Shown one piece after another: positions 25,667-36,415 of a stretch of 64,000 bases of DNA. A model generated the notes under the pieces. It did no database searches, was not told the origin of the DNA, and worked only from the letters and a program-made list of their open reading frames with translations. This stretch comes from Metallibacterium scheffleri (lineage in GTDB: Bacteria > Pseudomonadota > Gammaproteobacteria > Xanthomonadales > Rhodanobacteraceae): the NCBI RefSeq assembly GCF_002077135.1, contig NZ_LDOS01000002.1, positions 1,823,865 to 1,887,864 on the forward strand, read 5' to 3'. The stretch's first letter is position 1, and every line of letters begins with the position of its first letter. The translations under genes and the position numbers were made by a program.

Positions 25667-28600
25667 CTACTGGCAGCTGCCGTGGGTCACCGGACAGGGC
25701 GGATAGTCCGGCTGCGCGGGGAAGGCCGGCATCCACGCCGGCGGCGGCGGCACTTCGGTGGGGCGCTGCTTGATCTCCTTGAGCAGCACATCTACGGCGG
25801 TTTCAATCTGTGTATCGCGGTTGTCCCGCGCCAGCAGCCCAGGATTCACATGCACCGGAATCGTGGGCACCACGCCGATGTTCTCCACCACCCATTTCGA
25901 GTCGGTGCCATACATGGCGATCTCGGACACCACCTGCTGGCCGCCATCCAGCAACGGGAAGGTGTTGTCGTAACCGCGCACGCCGCCCCAGGTGCGCGAG
26001 CCGATGGTCGGGCCGAGGTGATACTGCTGGAAGCGGTAGGCGAAGATGTCGCCATCCGAGGCCGAGCCGTGGTTGATCAGCGCCGCCATGTGCCCGATGT
26101 AGGCATCCGCCGGACTCTGGTAGTAAGCGCCATGGCGGTCGGTCCATGCCGCGACCGGTTTCTGATCGAGCTGGTTGAACAGGATCGTGTCGATGAAACC
26201 GCCGAGGTTCCAGCGATCGTCGATGATCATGCCGGGCTTGTTGATCTGGCTGTAGTACTGGCGCACGAACTCGTGCAGACCGGTGGCCTCCATGTCGTTC
26301 AAGTACACGTAGCCGATCTTGCCGTCGGACAGCTTGTTCACCTCGCGCCGGTTGTTGTTGATCCAGTGCAGCAGGTGCAGCTTGCCGCTATTGACCACGG
26401 GCTTGACCAGGATCGTCCACGGTTTGCCCGCAGGTGTGCTGGCGATGCTCAGCTCAATGGTCTGGCCCAGCGTGCCCTGCAGCAGTTCATACGGATTGAT
26501 CGAGGCCGTCAGCTGCTTGCCGTTGATGGCCAGCACGTAATCACCCTGCTTGACCTTCAGCCCCGGCTGCGCCAACGGCGCGTAATAGCCCGGCACGGTG
26601 TTGTCACCGCGGAAGATGCGCTTGAGGTAATAGCGACCTGCGCTGGCGTTGAGCGCGAACTCGGCGCCCAGCCCGGCGGTCGGTTGCGGCGGCGTCTTCC
26701 AGCCCATGTCGCCACCGAAGATGTACATATGGCTCTCGCCCAGCGAGCCGATCATGTTGGCCATGATGTAGTTCAGGTCCTCGCGGTCCTGCACCAGCGG
26801 CAACAACGCGCGGTAGTGGTCGCCGATCGTCGCCCACTCGGCCTTGATCAGTTCGGGATTGACGAAGTAGTCGCGCACGTTGCGCCAGGCCTCGTTGTAG
26901 ATCTCGGCCCATTCCGCGCGCGGGTCCACCTGCATCTGCATGTTCGAGGTATTCAGCGGCTTGGGCTTGGCCTGCGCGTTGAACAGCGCCGGACGCAGCA
27001 CCCACTTGCCGTGAAAGTTGTACAGCAGCGTCGAGCCGTTGGCGGAGAGCGCGAAGCCGCCGCCGATACCCTGCGCCAACGTCAGCGCCTTGCGCTTGGC
27101 TAGGTCATAGGCGCGCAGCTCCGGCATCTGGCCGGGAATCGCACCGCCCAGCACCGGCACCGGTACCGTGACGTAGTACAGGACGCCCTTGGCTTCGGCG
27201 GTTTCCACGATATTGGCCGCCGGCACCGGTACCTGTACCGCACGCTCGATCAGGCCGTTGAAATCGATGTTGACCGCGGGCGTCTTGGTCTTGGCCTTGC
27301 CCTTCGTACCCGGCTTCGGCTTGGATGCAGCCGGCGTTTGCGTGCGCGGCGCGAACGGTGACGGCGTGTCAGCCTGGAGCGTGGTCACGTACAGGCCATC
27401 GGGCACCACGCCGGATGCACCGAAGTTGTAGCTGGAGATCACCGGATTCACGAGCCGCGCCGAGACAAAGTACAAATACTTGCCGTCCTGCGAGAACGCC
27501 GGATTACTGTCGTTGAAATCACCGCGGCTGACCTGATGCAACTGGCCGTTGTCGACGCCGTAGATATACAACGCGCGCAGGTGGTTGGGCAGGTGTTTGG
27601 AGAACGCCAGCCAGCGGCTGTCCGGCGAAAACGACACGTCCTCGAACGCGCCGATGATCTTCTGCCGGTCGGTGGTCACTTCCTTGCGCGCGCCGTCGTT
27701 GACGTTGACCAGCCACAGGCGCTGGCGCGAGTCGGTATAGGTCAGCCAATCGCCGTTGGGGCTCCACAGCAGCGGCCCGGCATAGGTCAGATCGCCTTCC
27801 TGGGTCAGTGCCCGCGGCACGCCTCGGCCGTCGGCCGCACGCAGCATCACCTGGCTGTCGACGCCGTTGTCACGGATATAGGCGATCCACTTGCCATTGG
27901 GCGACCAGGCCGGATTCTTGTCGTTGCTGGCCACGACGTGGCTGATCTGGGTGGTATGGCCATACTCGGCCGGCACCGTGAACAGCGCACCGCGCGCGCT
28001 GAACACCGCCAGCTTGCCATCGGGGGCGACGTCCTCTCCGCGGATCATCTTGGCAGCGTCATATTCATAGGGCAGCGTGCGCGAACCGCCCAGCGGCACC
28101 GACACCGGCACCTGCGCCAGCTTGCCGCTGGCGAAGGAATACACATACAGCAGTCCGCCATCGGACAACGCGATGCCGCTGTTGCCCACGCTCGGCCAGT
28201 CCACGTCATACGTGGGGAAGTCGGTGACCTGCTGCGTGGCGCCGGTCTTCAGGTTGCGTTGCCAAAGATTGAGCACGCCATTCTTGCCACGATCCGAGGC
28301 GAAGAACAGCGTGTTGCCATCCCACATCGGATACGTGTCCTCGCCCTTCCAGTGGGTCAGTTGCGCGCTGGCGCCGGTGGCAAGATCGTAGGTGTAGATG
28401 TTGTCGGCCTGGCCGCCGTAGTAATGCTTGCGGTGGAAGGCGCGCAGCATGCGCGAGAGCTTGTTGTAGGCCACCACGGTGCCCGTGGCGTTGAACGACA
28501 GCGGCCCGGTCCACGGCATCGGCAGCGCCACCGGCAGACCGCCGCTGATCGGCACCTCGAAGGCGCGCTCGATCTGCGGGTTGAAGCTCTCGCGGCGCGA

Positions 28601-29035
28601 CAGGAACACCACGTCCTGGCTGTTCGGCGTCCAGCCGACCACGATGTTGTCCGGCGCGGTCATGATCTTGCCGTGGAAGCCGGCATTCACCGAGCGCCAG
28701 GTCAACTGCTTGACCGGACCGCCGTCGATCGACACCACGTACACGTCGGTGTTGCCGCGATACCAGCCGGTGAACGCCACCCACTTGCCGTTGGGCGAAA
28801 GCAGCGGATGCGAGTCATAGCCCGAATCCGAGGTCAGACGTGTGGCTTCGCCACCCTGCACGCCGACTTTCCACACCGCGCCGCCGGCCTCGAACACCAC
28901 CGTGCTGTCGTGGATGCTGGGAAAGCGGATCAGCGCCTGCACCGGGCCGGGTGCAGGTTGTGCGAGCGCGCTGGGCGCCAGCAAGGCCAATGAGAGTGCC
29001 GCGCCAAGCACGCCGGCCAGGGTTTTCATCGTCAT
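25667..29035 (-). CDS. Tricorn-like S41 family exported protease
   Basis: 1122 residues from MTMKTLAG; AAAGGA upstream supports this start. A signal peptide (about 1-25, ends SALAQ) is followed by two WD40/PD40-type beta-propellers (about 30-610, repeated SPNGKWVAF and SPDSRWLAFS), a Lys/Pro-rich linker, a tricorn core helical domain, a PDZ domain (about 835-920) and the S41 protease domain. The nucleophile serine is in GSASDGDIF near residue 990. Tricorn proteases cut peptides into short fragments, and exported bacterial members act in the periplasm. It lies 197 bases downstream of tldD on the same strand. Confidence 0.92.
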   Translation of the reverse strand: MTMKTLAGVLGAALSLALLAPSALAQPAPGPVQALIRFPSIHDSTVVFEAGGAVWKVGVQGGEATRLTSDSGYDSHPLLSPNGKWVAFTGWYRGNTDVYVVSIDGGPVKQLTWRSVNAGFHGKIMTAPDNIVVGWTPNSQDVVFLSRRESFNPQIERAFEVPISGGLPVALPMPWTGPLSFNATGTVVAYNKLSRMLRAFHRKHYYGGQADNIYTYDLATGASAQLTHWKGEDTYPMWDGNTLFFASDRGKNGVLNLWQRNLKTGATQQVTDFPTYDVDWPSVGNSGIALSDGGLLYVYSFASGKLAQVPVSVPLGGSRTLPYEYDAAKMIRGEDVAPDGKLAVFSARGALFTVPAEYGHTTQISHVVASNDKNPAWSPNGKWIAYIRDNGVDSQVMLRAADGRGVPRALTQEGDLTYAGPLLWSPNGDWLTYTDSRQRLWLVNVNDGARKEVTTDRQKIIGAFEDVSFSPDSRWLAFSKHLPNHLRALYIYGVDNGQLHQVSRGDFNDSNPAFSQDGKYLYFVSARLVNPVISSYNFGASGVVPDGLYVTTLQADTPSPFAPRTQTPAASKPKPGTKGKAKTKTPAVNIDFNGLIERAVQVPVPAANIVETAEAKGVLYYVTVPVPVLGGAIPGQMPELRAYDLAKRKALTLAQGIGGGFALSANGSTLLYNFHGKWVLRPALFNAQAKPKPLNTSNMQMQVDPRAEWAEIYNEAWRNVRDYFVNPELIKAEWATIGDHYRALLPLVQDREDLNYIMANMIGSLGESHMYIFGGDMGWKTPPQPTAGLGAEFALNASAGRYYLKRIFRGDNTVPGYYAPLAQPGLKVKQGDYVLAINGKQLTASINPYELLQGTLGQTIELSIASTPAGKPWTILVKPVVNSGKLHLLHWINNNRREVNKLSDGKIGYVYLNDMEATGLHEFVRQYYSQINKPGMIIDDRWNLGGFIDTILFNQLDQKPVAAWTDRHGAYYQSPADAYIGHMAALINHGSASDGDIFAYRFQQYHLGPTIGSRTWGGVRGYDNTFPLLDGGQQVVSEIAMYGTDSKWVVENIGVVPTIPVHVNPGLLARDNRDTQIETAVDVLLKEIKQRPTEVPPPPAWMPAFPAQPDYPPCPVTHGSCQ

Positions 29036-29232
29036 CGGAGCAATCCTTTGGGACAAGGGGTCATGCAGCGCGACGGCACGTGCAGGCCTTGGCCACCCGC
29101 GTCCACGCGAGCATCCCGGACCAATCACGACGCGCACCGCGGCCACAGGTGTCTGACTGTCCGATGCGTAAACGAGTTCCTGCAATCACATGCCAAATAG
29201 TCGTCTGCATGATTACGAAACCGGCATGTTAC

Positions 29233-30672
29233 TCAGGCCGCAGTGCCGCCGACCGTCATCGCGTCGATGCGCAGGGTGGGCTGGCCGACACCGACCGGCA
29301 CGCTCTGTCCATCCTTGCCGCAGATGCCCACGCCTTCGTCCAGCGCGAGGTCGTTGCCGATCATGCTGATGCGCGTCATGGCCTCGGGGCCATTGCCGAT
29401 CAGCGTCGCACCCTTGACCGGCGCAGTGATGCGGCCGTCCTCGATCAGGTAGGCCTCGCTGGCCGAGAACACGAACTTGCCGCTGGTGATGTCGACCTGG
29501 CCGCCACCGAAGTTGGCCGCGTACAGCCCTTTTTTCACCGAACGGATGATTTCCTCGTGCGTGTGCGTGCCGGCGCGCATGTAGGTGTTGGTCATGCGCG
29601 GCATGGGCAGGTGCGCGAAGGATTCGCGGCGGCCATTGCCGGTCGGTGCCATGCCCATCAACCTGGCATTGAGCTTGTCCTGCATGTAGCCCACCAGAAT
29701 GCCGTCCTCGATCAGCGTGGTGCAGGCGCTGGGCGTGCCCTCGTCGTCCACGCTCAGCGAGCCGCGTCGCCCCGGCAGCGTGCCGTCGTCGACCACGGTG
29801 ACGCCGGGCGCGGCCACGCGCTGGCCCATGCGTCCGCTGAAAGCCGAGGTGCCCTTGCGATTGAAATCGCCTTCCAGACCATGCCCCACGGCCTCATGCA
29901 GCATCACCCCCGGCCAGCCGGGGCCGAGCACCACAGTCATGCTGCCGGCCGGCGCGGCGATGGCTTCGAGGTTGACCAGTGCGGCATGCACGGCTTCGTC
30001 GGCAAGATGTTGCGGGCGGCCGTTGCCCAGCAATTCTTCCAGCGAGTAGCGACCGCCGCCGCCAGCGTAACCCTGTTCGCGGCGGCCAGCGGACTCGACG
30101 ATGACCTGCACGTTGAGCCGTACCAGCGGGCGCACGTCGGCGGCCAGCGTGCCATCGCTGGCCGCGACCAGCACCGTGTCGAGGCCCGCGGCAAGGCTCA
30201 CGATGACCTGCTTCACGCGCGGATCGCGCGCGCGGCAGTAGGCATCGAGTTCGCGCAGCACGGTCAGCTTGCGCGTGGTGTCGATGCTGTCGATGGGATC
30301 GAGCGCCGGATACAAGCGCCGCGGCTCGCGCAGCGCCAGCGGCTGGCCGTCGCCCTGCCCGCTGCGCGCAATGGCGCGCGCGGCGCCAGCGGCGGCGAGC
30401 AGTTGCGGCAGCACGATGTCGTCAGAATAGGCGAAACCGGTCTTCTCGCCGCTGATGGCGCGCACGCCGACGCCTTGCTCGATGCTGTGCTGACCGTCCT
30501 TCACGATGCCGTCCTCGAGCATCCAACTCTCGTGGCGCGAATGCTGGAAATACAGATCGGCGGCGTCGACCTGAGGGCTCATGAGTTGCGCGAACACGCG
30601 CTGCAACGCCGCGTCGTCGAGATCGCCCGGCGCCAGCAGGCGCTGCTCGGCGAGGCTGAAAACCTGATCCAT
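29233..30672 (-). CDS. tldD: Metalloprotease TldD
   Basis: 479 residues. The zinc-site motif [11 protein letters not shown] is at about residue 260, and the conserved glycine-rich [13 protein letters not shown] and SVDDEGTPS segments are present. TldD pairs with TldE (PmbA), which is not in this window, to unfold and cut peptides such as microcin B17 precursor and the CcdA antitoxin. It is the last gene of the leftward maf-rng-yhdP-tldD arrangement typical of gammaproteobacteria. A hairpin lies in the 210-base gap upstream, so it may also have its own promoter. Confidence 0.96.
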   Translation of the reverse strand: MDQVFSLAEQRLLAPGDLDDAALQRVFAQLMSPQVDAADLYFQHSRHESWMLEDGIVKDGQHSIEQGVGVRAISGEKTGFAYSDDIVLPQLLAAAGAARAIARSGQGDGQPLALREPRRLYPALDPIDSIDTTRKLTVLRELDAYCRARDPRVKQVIVSLAAGLDTVLVAASDGTLAADVRPLVRLNVQVIVESAGRREQGYAGGGGRYSLEELLGNGRPQHLADEAVHAALVNLEAIAAPAGSMTVVLGPGWPGVMLHEAVGHGLEGDFNRKGTSAFSGRMGQRVAAPGVTVVDDGTLPGRRGSLSVDDEGTPSACTTLIEDGILVGYMQDKLNARLMGMAPTGNGRRESFAHLPMPRMTNTYMRAGTHTHEEIIRSVKKGLYAANFGGGQVDITSGKFVFSASEAYLIEDGRITAPVKGATLIGNGPEAMTRISMIGNDLALDEGVGICGKDGQSVPVGVGQPTLRIDAMTVGGTAA

Positions 30673-30767
30673 GGGGAATGCCTGACGCGACGCGCCGGAT
30701 GAGGAGAGAGACCTGCAACGTAGGGTCAGCGGCGGCGCAGCGCAAGCCCCGCGCGCGCTATGGGAAA

Positions 30768-30801
30768 CCGCTGAACAAGTCCATCCGGGACTTGTCAGCG
30801 G
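30768..30801. other. Near-perfect hairpin between yhdP and tldD
   Basis: CCGCTGAACAAGTCC and GGACTTGTCAGCGG pair over 14 bases with a single bulged A and a 5-base loop. It lies about 80 bases beyond the yhdP stop on the leftward transcript. No T-run follows. The CTGAACAAGTCC arm looks like an extragenic palindrome, but no second copy was seen in the window. Confidence 0.45.
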
Positions 30802-30882
30802 GCGCCGCGTCCGGCCCGGGTCCGGACTCGGCTACGTCGCATCAAGCACTTGCACGCTGGATGCGCGACAAGCCATCCTTGC

Positions 30883-33800
30883 TTAATGCGCCGGCGGCGG
30901 GCGGGCCGTGGAGCCGGCTGGTGCGGGATTGATCTTCACGATCAACGGTTTTTCCCAGCTGCCGGTGATCTTGTACGTGGTGGCGCTGGCATGCGCCAGT
31001 CCTGAACCCAGCAGACCTTGCAGGGCCAGGCCCGCGGCCGCGCCGACCGGACCGCCGGCCACCGCACCCAGCAACGGCAGCGTGCTGCCGACCTTGGGGG
31101 ATACGCTGACGATCTGGTCGTAGTCGTGCGCGCGCAGGCCGGTACGGCCATCGACCTTGATATCCGCGGCGGGGCCGCGAATCTCCAGATCATGGGTGAC
31201 CGCGTTGCCGTTGCCGAGAGTGAAATCGCCCCTGATCGAATCGAACGCCAGGCCTTTACGGAATACGTCGCCGAAATCGAACATCAACCGTCGCGGCAAT
31301 TCGGCGATCGAAAACAGGCCGAGCAAACGTCCGGCACCGGGCTTCACCTCGAGGATGCGGCCCTCGGTCACGGCGATCTTGAGCGTGCCATCGAGCGCAT
31401 CCAGCGCGAACGCCGAAGGCGCGCCGGCCCAGCTCGCATCCAGGTGCGCCACGGTACGCCCGCCAGCCACCAGGTTCTGGTAACCCAGCGCTTCGAGCAT
31501 GTGACCCAGATCGGCGGCGCTGAACTCGATGTTCATCTGCGTGCGGTTGTTCTGCGCATCGCCCATCCAGTTGCCCTGCGCGCGCATGCTGACGTTGGGC
31601 GAATGCGAGTCAAGCTGATCGATGCGCAAGCCGCCGGCAATCGGTGTGCTCTGGAAGTTCGCGCTGCCGAACTGCGCCGCGCCGAGATGGAAATCATCCA
31701 CGCGCAGGTGCAGCGGCGGCAATGACGCCGGATTGACCGCAGCCATCGGCACCGCCGCAGCCGGCGTGCCGGATGCGCCAGCGCTCTCCGCCGGCCAATA
31801 CAGGCGCTTGAGATTCGCGGTGATGCCGGCGCGCTGCAGATCATCGGGCAGGTTCAGGTTGCCGGCCAGCGTGGGGCCGCTGGCCTGTACCTGCAGACCC
31901 TGCGCACTGCTATGCAACTGCAACTGCAAATCCTTGAACACGCGTCCGAACAGCAGGGCATCGGGTGTTTGCACGCTGCCACTCAACGGCCAGCGCGCGC
32001 CGCTGCTGTTGCCGGCACTGATCGCGGACCAACCGGAAACATCGAGTTGCGGCGTGCTGCCGGCCAGCACGAGGCCGCCCGCCGCGCCTGCCGGCAACGG
32101 CGGCGGCGGCGTGCCACCCAAGCCCAGACTCAGCGCGAAGCCTTGCCCCGCGGCCGCGGGCAGGCGCCCGCTGGCGCTGAGCAATTCTCCGCCGAGCGTG
32201 CCGCGCAGGCGCGCGCCAGCGAAAGGCAGGCCGATCTCGAGATGCAGCGGCAGACTGCTGGCGGCGGGTTTGTCCAACGGCGCCGGAAGGTCAAGACGCA
32301 TGCCGACCAAAGTGGAATCCACACTGAGCATGCGCGTCGCGGCGCCACCGCTGCTGACCGGCATGACCGTACTGACCACGCGCGCGCTGCGGGTGGCGTT
32401 GTCGCTGGAACCAGCACTGCCGTTGCCCGCATCGATGCGCAGCCCGAGCGTCACTGGCGCGCTGCCCTGCAGACGCGGCACGTAAACCTGCAGCGCATCG
32501 ATGCCGCGCAGCAGCGTCGCCGCATCGAACTGCCCGGCGAGGCTGGCCTGCAGCGCGCGTCCCGGCACACCGGTATCCGAGCCCGCGGCGATCGTCAGCG
32601 TTGCAGGCGTGCCGCGGAACTCGGCCGTCAACCCGCTGGCGCTGATGCCGCCGCGATTGAACTGCATGGGACCATTGATCTTGCGAATCGCGAGCTGCCA
32701 CTCGGGCGCTTCGACGCCCACCTGCCTGAGTTGCGCGGTGCCATCGAGCGCGAACTGGTGCACATCGTGCAGTGGCAATACCAGGGTGAAGTTCCAGCCG
32801 GCACTGCCACTGATGCGCAGCGGTTTGATCGCATCGCGGAAGTGATTGCTGATCGGGCTCTTGCGCACGAAGTCCAGCAATTGCGGCGCCTGCCCGGTGC
32901 CGTTGGCGGACAACGCCAGGGTGATTTCGCCCAGATCGCTGATGCGCGCCAGCGCGTGGCGCAGCGGATTGCCCAGCACGCTGCCCTGCGTGGCGTTCAC
33001 GGTCAGACCTGCGTTTTCGAACAGCGCGCTGCCGGCCAGATCCACGGCCTGCGGCCAGTGCGGATCGAAATCCAGACCGACTTCGCGGAAGCGCGCCAAC
33101 GCTTGGAACTGGCCTTGATCGTCATGGAACGGCCAATCGGCGGTGTCACCGCGAAACACCGCGCGCGCGCTCTCCACGCTGCCATTGACCAGAGCGCGAT
33201 CCAGCCAGGCCACGCCCTTGGGCGACATGATATTGATCGGCCAGAACAGCTTGGCGGCGGCGACGTCGGCGCGGCGCAGCGCAGCGTAGACATCCAGCAC
33301 GGGCTTGGCCTGTCCAGGGCGCAACAGAATCGTGCCATCCGCGCTGCCGGCGAATTGCGCGGCATCGAAATCCAGCGCGCCGATGCCGACCTTCCAGCCC
33401 GCCGCACTGTGCCACGCGGCCAGTGTCGCGCTGAGCGCGGTCAACGCGAACGGGCTGCGGAACACATGCGGATAACGTAGCGTCAGCGACTGCCGTGGCA
33501 ACTCCAGCGCGATCGCCTCATGGTCGCCGCGCACCACGGCATCGAGTTGATCGATGCCCGGCAGCGAGCCGGTCGGCGCCCAGCCCAGATCATGCACGGC
33601 GCCCACGAAACTGTAGGCGCGCGGCCCATACCAGCGCAGGTCGGCATGGTCGATGCGCCCTTGCAGCGCGGCCACGCCCAGCCATTGCGACAGGCTCGGT
33701 GGCGTCTGCGGCAACAGCCCGGCCAGTGGCGCCAGAGGTGCCAGTTGCAAGGCCTCGGCCTGCACGCGCAGCCAGGGCTCACCGGCGTGGCGGGTGAACA

Positions 33801-34773
33801 CCGCCTGCACCAGACCTGGAGCCTGTCCACGTGGCGCGGGTGTCGCATAGCGCAGACGCCATAGCGCGCCATCGCGGCGCACATCCAGCGTACCCGTCAG
33901 TCGTGATATCTGCGCCGCACGCGCCTGCGCGCCGCTGAGCGCGACATCGGCGACGTCAAATTCAACCTGTGCCTGCTGCAGGCGGCCATCGCGCCAGTGC
34001 AGCCAGGCACGCACGCTGCCGTGACCGCGCGTCAACGCATAACCGGACACCAGCACGTCACGCGCCAACTGGCCCAGATCCGCATTGGCCATATCCACGT
34101 ACAACGCACCCGCATGACCATTGGCGCTGAAGCGCCCGGCCACGTGCACGTCGTGCGTCATGCCGTCACGGCGCAGATTGGCTCCGAAGCGCAACGCATC
34201 GTCGCGATCCGAGATCAGCACCGCATCGGCAGTGAAGCCATAGCGCGGCGCCGCGGGACCCGGCTGCACCTCGACGCGCAAATCGGTCAGCTTCAAGTCC
34301 ACCGGCAGCGAATACAGGCTCTGACCGCCACTGCCCGCCGCGCCGCCGAAGCCGGCGACGTGCCAGCTCCCGGCTGCATCACGCGCCAATTGCAGGTCAA
34401 GTCCGCGCGCGCTCAGCTCGATCCAGTGACGATCCGGCCAGAACAGGCGTCCAAAGCTGAAACGCAGCTTGGCCTCGGCCAGGCGCAATAGCGGCGCACC
34501 AGTGCGCGCGCCCAGAGTCAGATGGCTCAAGGTCAGCTCAGGGCCACCCGGGCGCCAGATGCCATGCATGCTTTGAAACCGCACCGGCCGCCCCAGCTCG
34601 CGCGTCAGCAATGCCTCGACGCGCTGCGGATAACGCGCCGCCAGCGGCAGCAGGATCTGCCCCAGCGCCATGGCGGTGGCCAGCGTGATGACCACCGCTG
34701 CGACCACCGCGCCCAGCCAGAAACGCAGGCGCCGATGCCAGCTGCGATGCCGGGGTTTGGGTGTCGCGGTCAT
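30883..34773 (-). CDS. yhdP: AsmA-like envelope protein YhdP
   Basis: 1296 residues, the usual length of YhdP. One N-terminal membrane helix (about 16-40, RFWLGAVVAAVVITLATAMA) anchors a very long periplasmic region rich in beta strands (DUF3971/AsmA-like). The conserved C-terminal segment LGLFSIAELPRRLMFDFGDV is followed by FDSIRGDFTLGNGNAVTHDL. In E. coli YhdP works with TamB and YdbH to move phospholipids between the inner and outer membranes. It starts 6 bases after the rng stop, so the two are one operon. Confidence 0.95.
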   Translation of the reverse strand: MTATPKPRHRSWHRRLRFWLGAVVAAVVITLATAMALGQILLPLAARYPQRVEALLTRELGRPVRFQSMHGIWRPGGPELTLSHLTLGARTGAPLLRLAEAKLRFSFGRLFWPDRHWIELSARGLDLQLARDAAGSWHVAGFGGAAGSGGQSLYSLPVDLKLTDLRVEVQPGPAAPRYGFTADAVLISDRDDALRFGANLRRDGMTHDVHVAGRFSANGHAGALYVDMANADLGQLARDVLVSGYALTRGHGSVRAWLHWRDGRLQQAQVEFDVADVALSGAQARAAQISRLTGTLDVRRDGALWRLRYATPAPRGQAPGLVQAVFTRHAGEPWLRVQAEALQLAPLAPLAGLLPQTPPSLSQWLGVAALQGRIDHADLRWYGPRAYSFVGAVHDLGWAPTGSLPGIDQLDAVVRGDHEAIALELPRQSLTLRYPHVFRSPFALTALSATLAAWHSAAGWKVGIGALDFDAAQFAGSADGTILLRPGQAKPVLDVYAALRRADVAAAKLFWPINIMSPKGVAWLDRALVNGSVESARAVFRGDTADWPFHDDQGQFQALARFREVGLDFDPHWPQAVDLAGSALFENAGLTVNATQGSVLGNPLRHALARISDLGEITLALSANGTGQAPQLLDFVRKSPISNHFRDAIKPLRISGSAGWNFTLVLPLHDVHQFALDGTAQLRQVGVEAPEWQLAIRKINGPMQFNRGGISASGLTAEFRGTPATLTIAAGSDTGVPGRALQASLAGQFDAATLLRGIDALQVYVPRLQGSAPVTLGLRIDAGNGSAGSSDNATRSARVVSTVMPVSSGGAATRMLSVDSTLVGMRLDLPAPLDKPAASSLPLHLEIGLPFAGARLRGTLGGELLSASGRLPAAAGQGFALSLGLGGTPPPPLPAGAAGGLVLAGSTPQLDVSGWSAISAGNSSGARWPLSGSVQTPDALLFGRVFKDLQLQLHSSAQGLQVQASGPTLAGNLNLPDDLQRAGITANLKRLYWPAESAGASGTPAAAVPMAAVNPASLPPLHLRVDDFHLGAAQFGSANFQSTPIAGGLRIDQLDSHSPNVSMRAQGNWMGDAQNNRTQMNIEFSAADLGHMLEALGYQNLVAGGRTVAHLDASWAGAPSAFALDALDGTLKIAVTEGRILEVKPGAGRLLGLFSIAELPRRLMFDFGDVFRKGLAFDSIRGDFTLGNGNAVTHDLEIRGPAADIKVDGRTGLRAHDYDQIVSVSPKVGSTLPLLGAVAGGPVGAAAGLALQGLLGSGLAHASATTYKITGSWEKPLIVKINPAPAGSTARPPPAH

Positions 34774-34779
34774 CCGCGC

Positions 34780-36294
34780 TTACAGCAGCACGACATCGAA
34801 CTGCTCCTGGGTGTAGTGCTCCTCGGGCTGGAAGCGGATGCTCTTGCGCGTGAATTGCTCCAGCTCGGCCACGGCCGTCGATTCCTCTTCAAGAATGCGC
34901 TGCACCACGCGCGATGCGGCCAGCACCAGCAACTGGTTGGCTTCGAACTGGCGTACCGCGCGCGTGATCTCGCGAAAAATCTCGTAGGTGACGGTTTCAG
35001 CGGTTTTCAGTACGCCGCGACCCGAACACGTCGGGCACGGCTCGCACAGCTGCCGCGCCAGCGACTCGGTGGTGCGCTTGCGCGTCATCTCCACCAGGCC
35101 CAGCGGGCTCATCGCGTACACCGTGGTCTTGGCGTAATCGCCAGCCAGCGATTTTTCCAGATGCCGCAACACCTGGCGACGGTGCTCGGGATCGCCCATG
35201 TCGATGAAGTCGAAGATGATGATGCCGCCCAGGTTGCGCAGGCGCAGTTGCCGGGCCGCTGCCTGCGCCGCTTCCAGATTGGTGCGGAAGGCGGTGTCCT
35301 CGAGATTGCGCGCGCCAAGAAACCCGCCGGTATTCACATCGATGGTGGTCATCGCCTCAGTCTGGTCGATCACCAGATAGCCGCCGGATTTCAGCGGCAC
35401 GTTCTTGTCCAACGCGCGCTGGATCTCGTCCTCGACGCCGAACAAGTCGAAGATCGGGCGCTCGCCGGTGTAATGCTCGATACGCCCGGCCAGCTCGGGC
35501 ATGAACTTGGTGACGAACTTGACCAGCTTGTCGAAGGTCTCGCGCGAGTCCACGCGCACTTTTTCCATGTCCTCGTGCATCAGATCGCGCAGCGCGCGCA
35601 GTGGCAACGAGAGTTCCTCGTACACGCGTTCGCCCACCTGCGCGCGCGCGATGTTTTCCTGCACCACGCGCCAGACCTTGCCCAGATAGGCGAGGTCGAA
35701 AGCCAGCGCGTCCTCATTCGCACCTTCGGCATTGGTGCGCACGATGTAACCCGGCGCGTTCTCGCCGGTGCGCCGTGCGATGATCTCGCGCAGACGCGTG
35801 CGTTCATCCTCATCCTCGATGCGCGCCGAGATGCCCAGCGTGTGCGCCTGCGGCAATAGCACCAGGCAGCGCGAGGGGATCGACAGGTGCGCCGATACAC
35901 GCGCGCCCTTGCTGCCGATTGCGTCCTTGATCACCTGCACCACGATGTCCTGGCCATCGCGCAGCAGCTCGCAGATCGAGGGTAGTGCGGCATGGCCATG
36001 TCCGTTGGCGGTGGCGCCATTTGCCGCACCACCGCCCGTCGCAGCCTCGATGCCATCGGCCTGCGCCACGCGCGCGATGTCGGCGGCGTGCAGGAACGCG
36101 GTGCGCTCCAGTCCGATATCGACGAACGCAGCCTGCATGCCCGGCATCACCCGCGCCACGCGGCCCTTGTAGATATTGCCGACGTTGCCGCGCCGCGAGG
36201 CGCGCTCGAGGTGCACTTCCTGCAGCATGCCGTTCTCGACCACCGCGACGCGGGTTTCGCGCGGCGTGACGTTGACCAGGATTTCCTCGCTCAC
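34780..36294 (-). CDS. rng: Ribonuclease G
   Basis: 504 residues from a GTG codon at 36294 (protein begins SEEILVNVTPRETRVAVVE). GAGG lies about 5 bases upstream, and homologues begin at this point. An S1-like domain with an Ala/Gly/Asn-rich insertion (about 82-100) precedes the RNase E/G catalytic domain, whose metal-binding aspartates are in TTIDVNTGGF and FDFIDMGD. The zinc-link CEPCPTCSGRG follows at about 425. It cuts single-stranded RNA, matures 16S rRNA 5' ends and degrades mRNAs. It starts about 120 bases after maf. Confidence 0.96.
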   Translation of the reverse strand: MSEEILVNVTPRETRVAVVENGMLQEVHLERASRRGNVGNIYKGRVARVMPGMQAAFVDIGLERTAFLHAADIARVAQADGIEAATGGGAANGATANGHGHAALPSICELLRDGQDIVVQVIKDAIGSKGARVSAHLSIPSRCLVLLPQAHTLGISARIEDEDERTRLREIIARRTGENAPGYIVRTNAEGANEDALAFDLAYLGKVWRVVQENIARAQVGERVYEELSLPLRALRDLMHEDMEKVRVDSRETFDKLVKFVTKFMPELAGRIEHYTGERPIFDLFGVEDEIQRALDKNVPLKSGGYLVIDQTEAMTTIDVNTGGFLGARNLEDTAFRTNLEAAQAAARQLRLRNLGGIIIFDFIDMGDPEHRRQVLRHLEKSLAGDYAKTTVYAMSPLGLVEMTRKRTTESLARQLCEPCPTCSGRGVLKTAETVTYEIFREITRAVRQFEANQLLVLAASRVVQRILEEESTAVAELEQFTRKSIRFQPEEHYTQEQFDVVLL

Positions 36295-36415
36295 TCCAAC
36301 CTCGTCATACCCGTGCTCTGCGCACCGGCGGATTGTTCTGCCTGCTTTATAGCCTTGTGCCGACGCGGCTGTCATGCGCAGCGCAACAGCGCAGCATCGA
36401 AACGCGTGCATCGGC

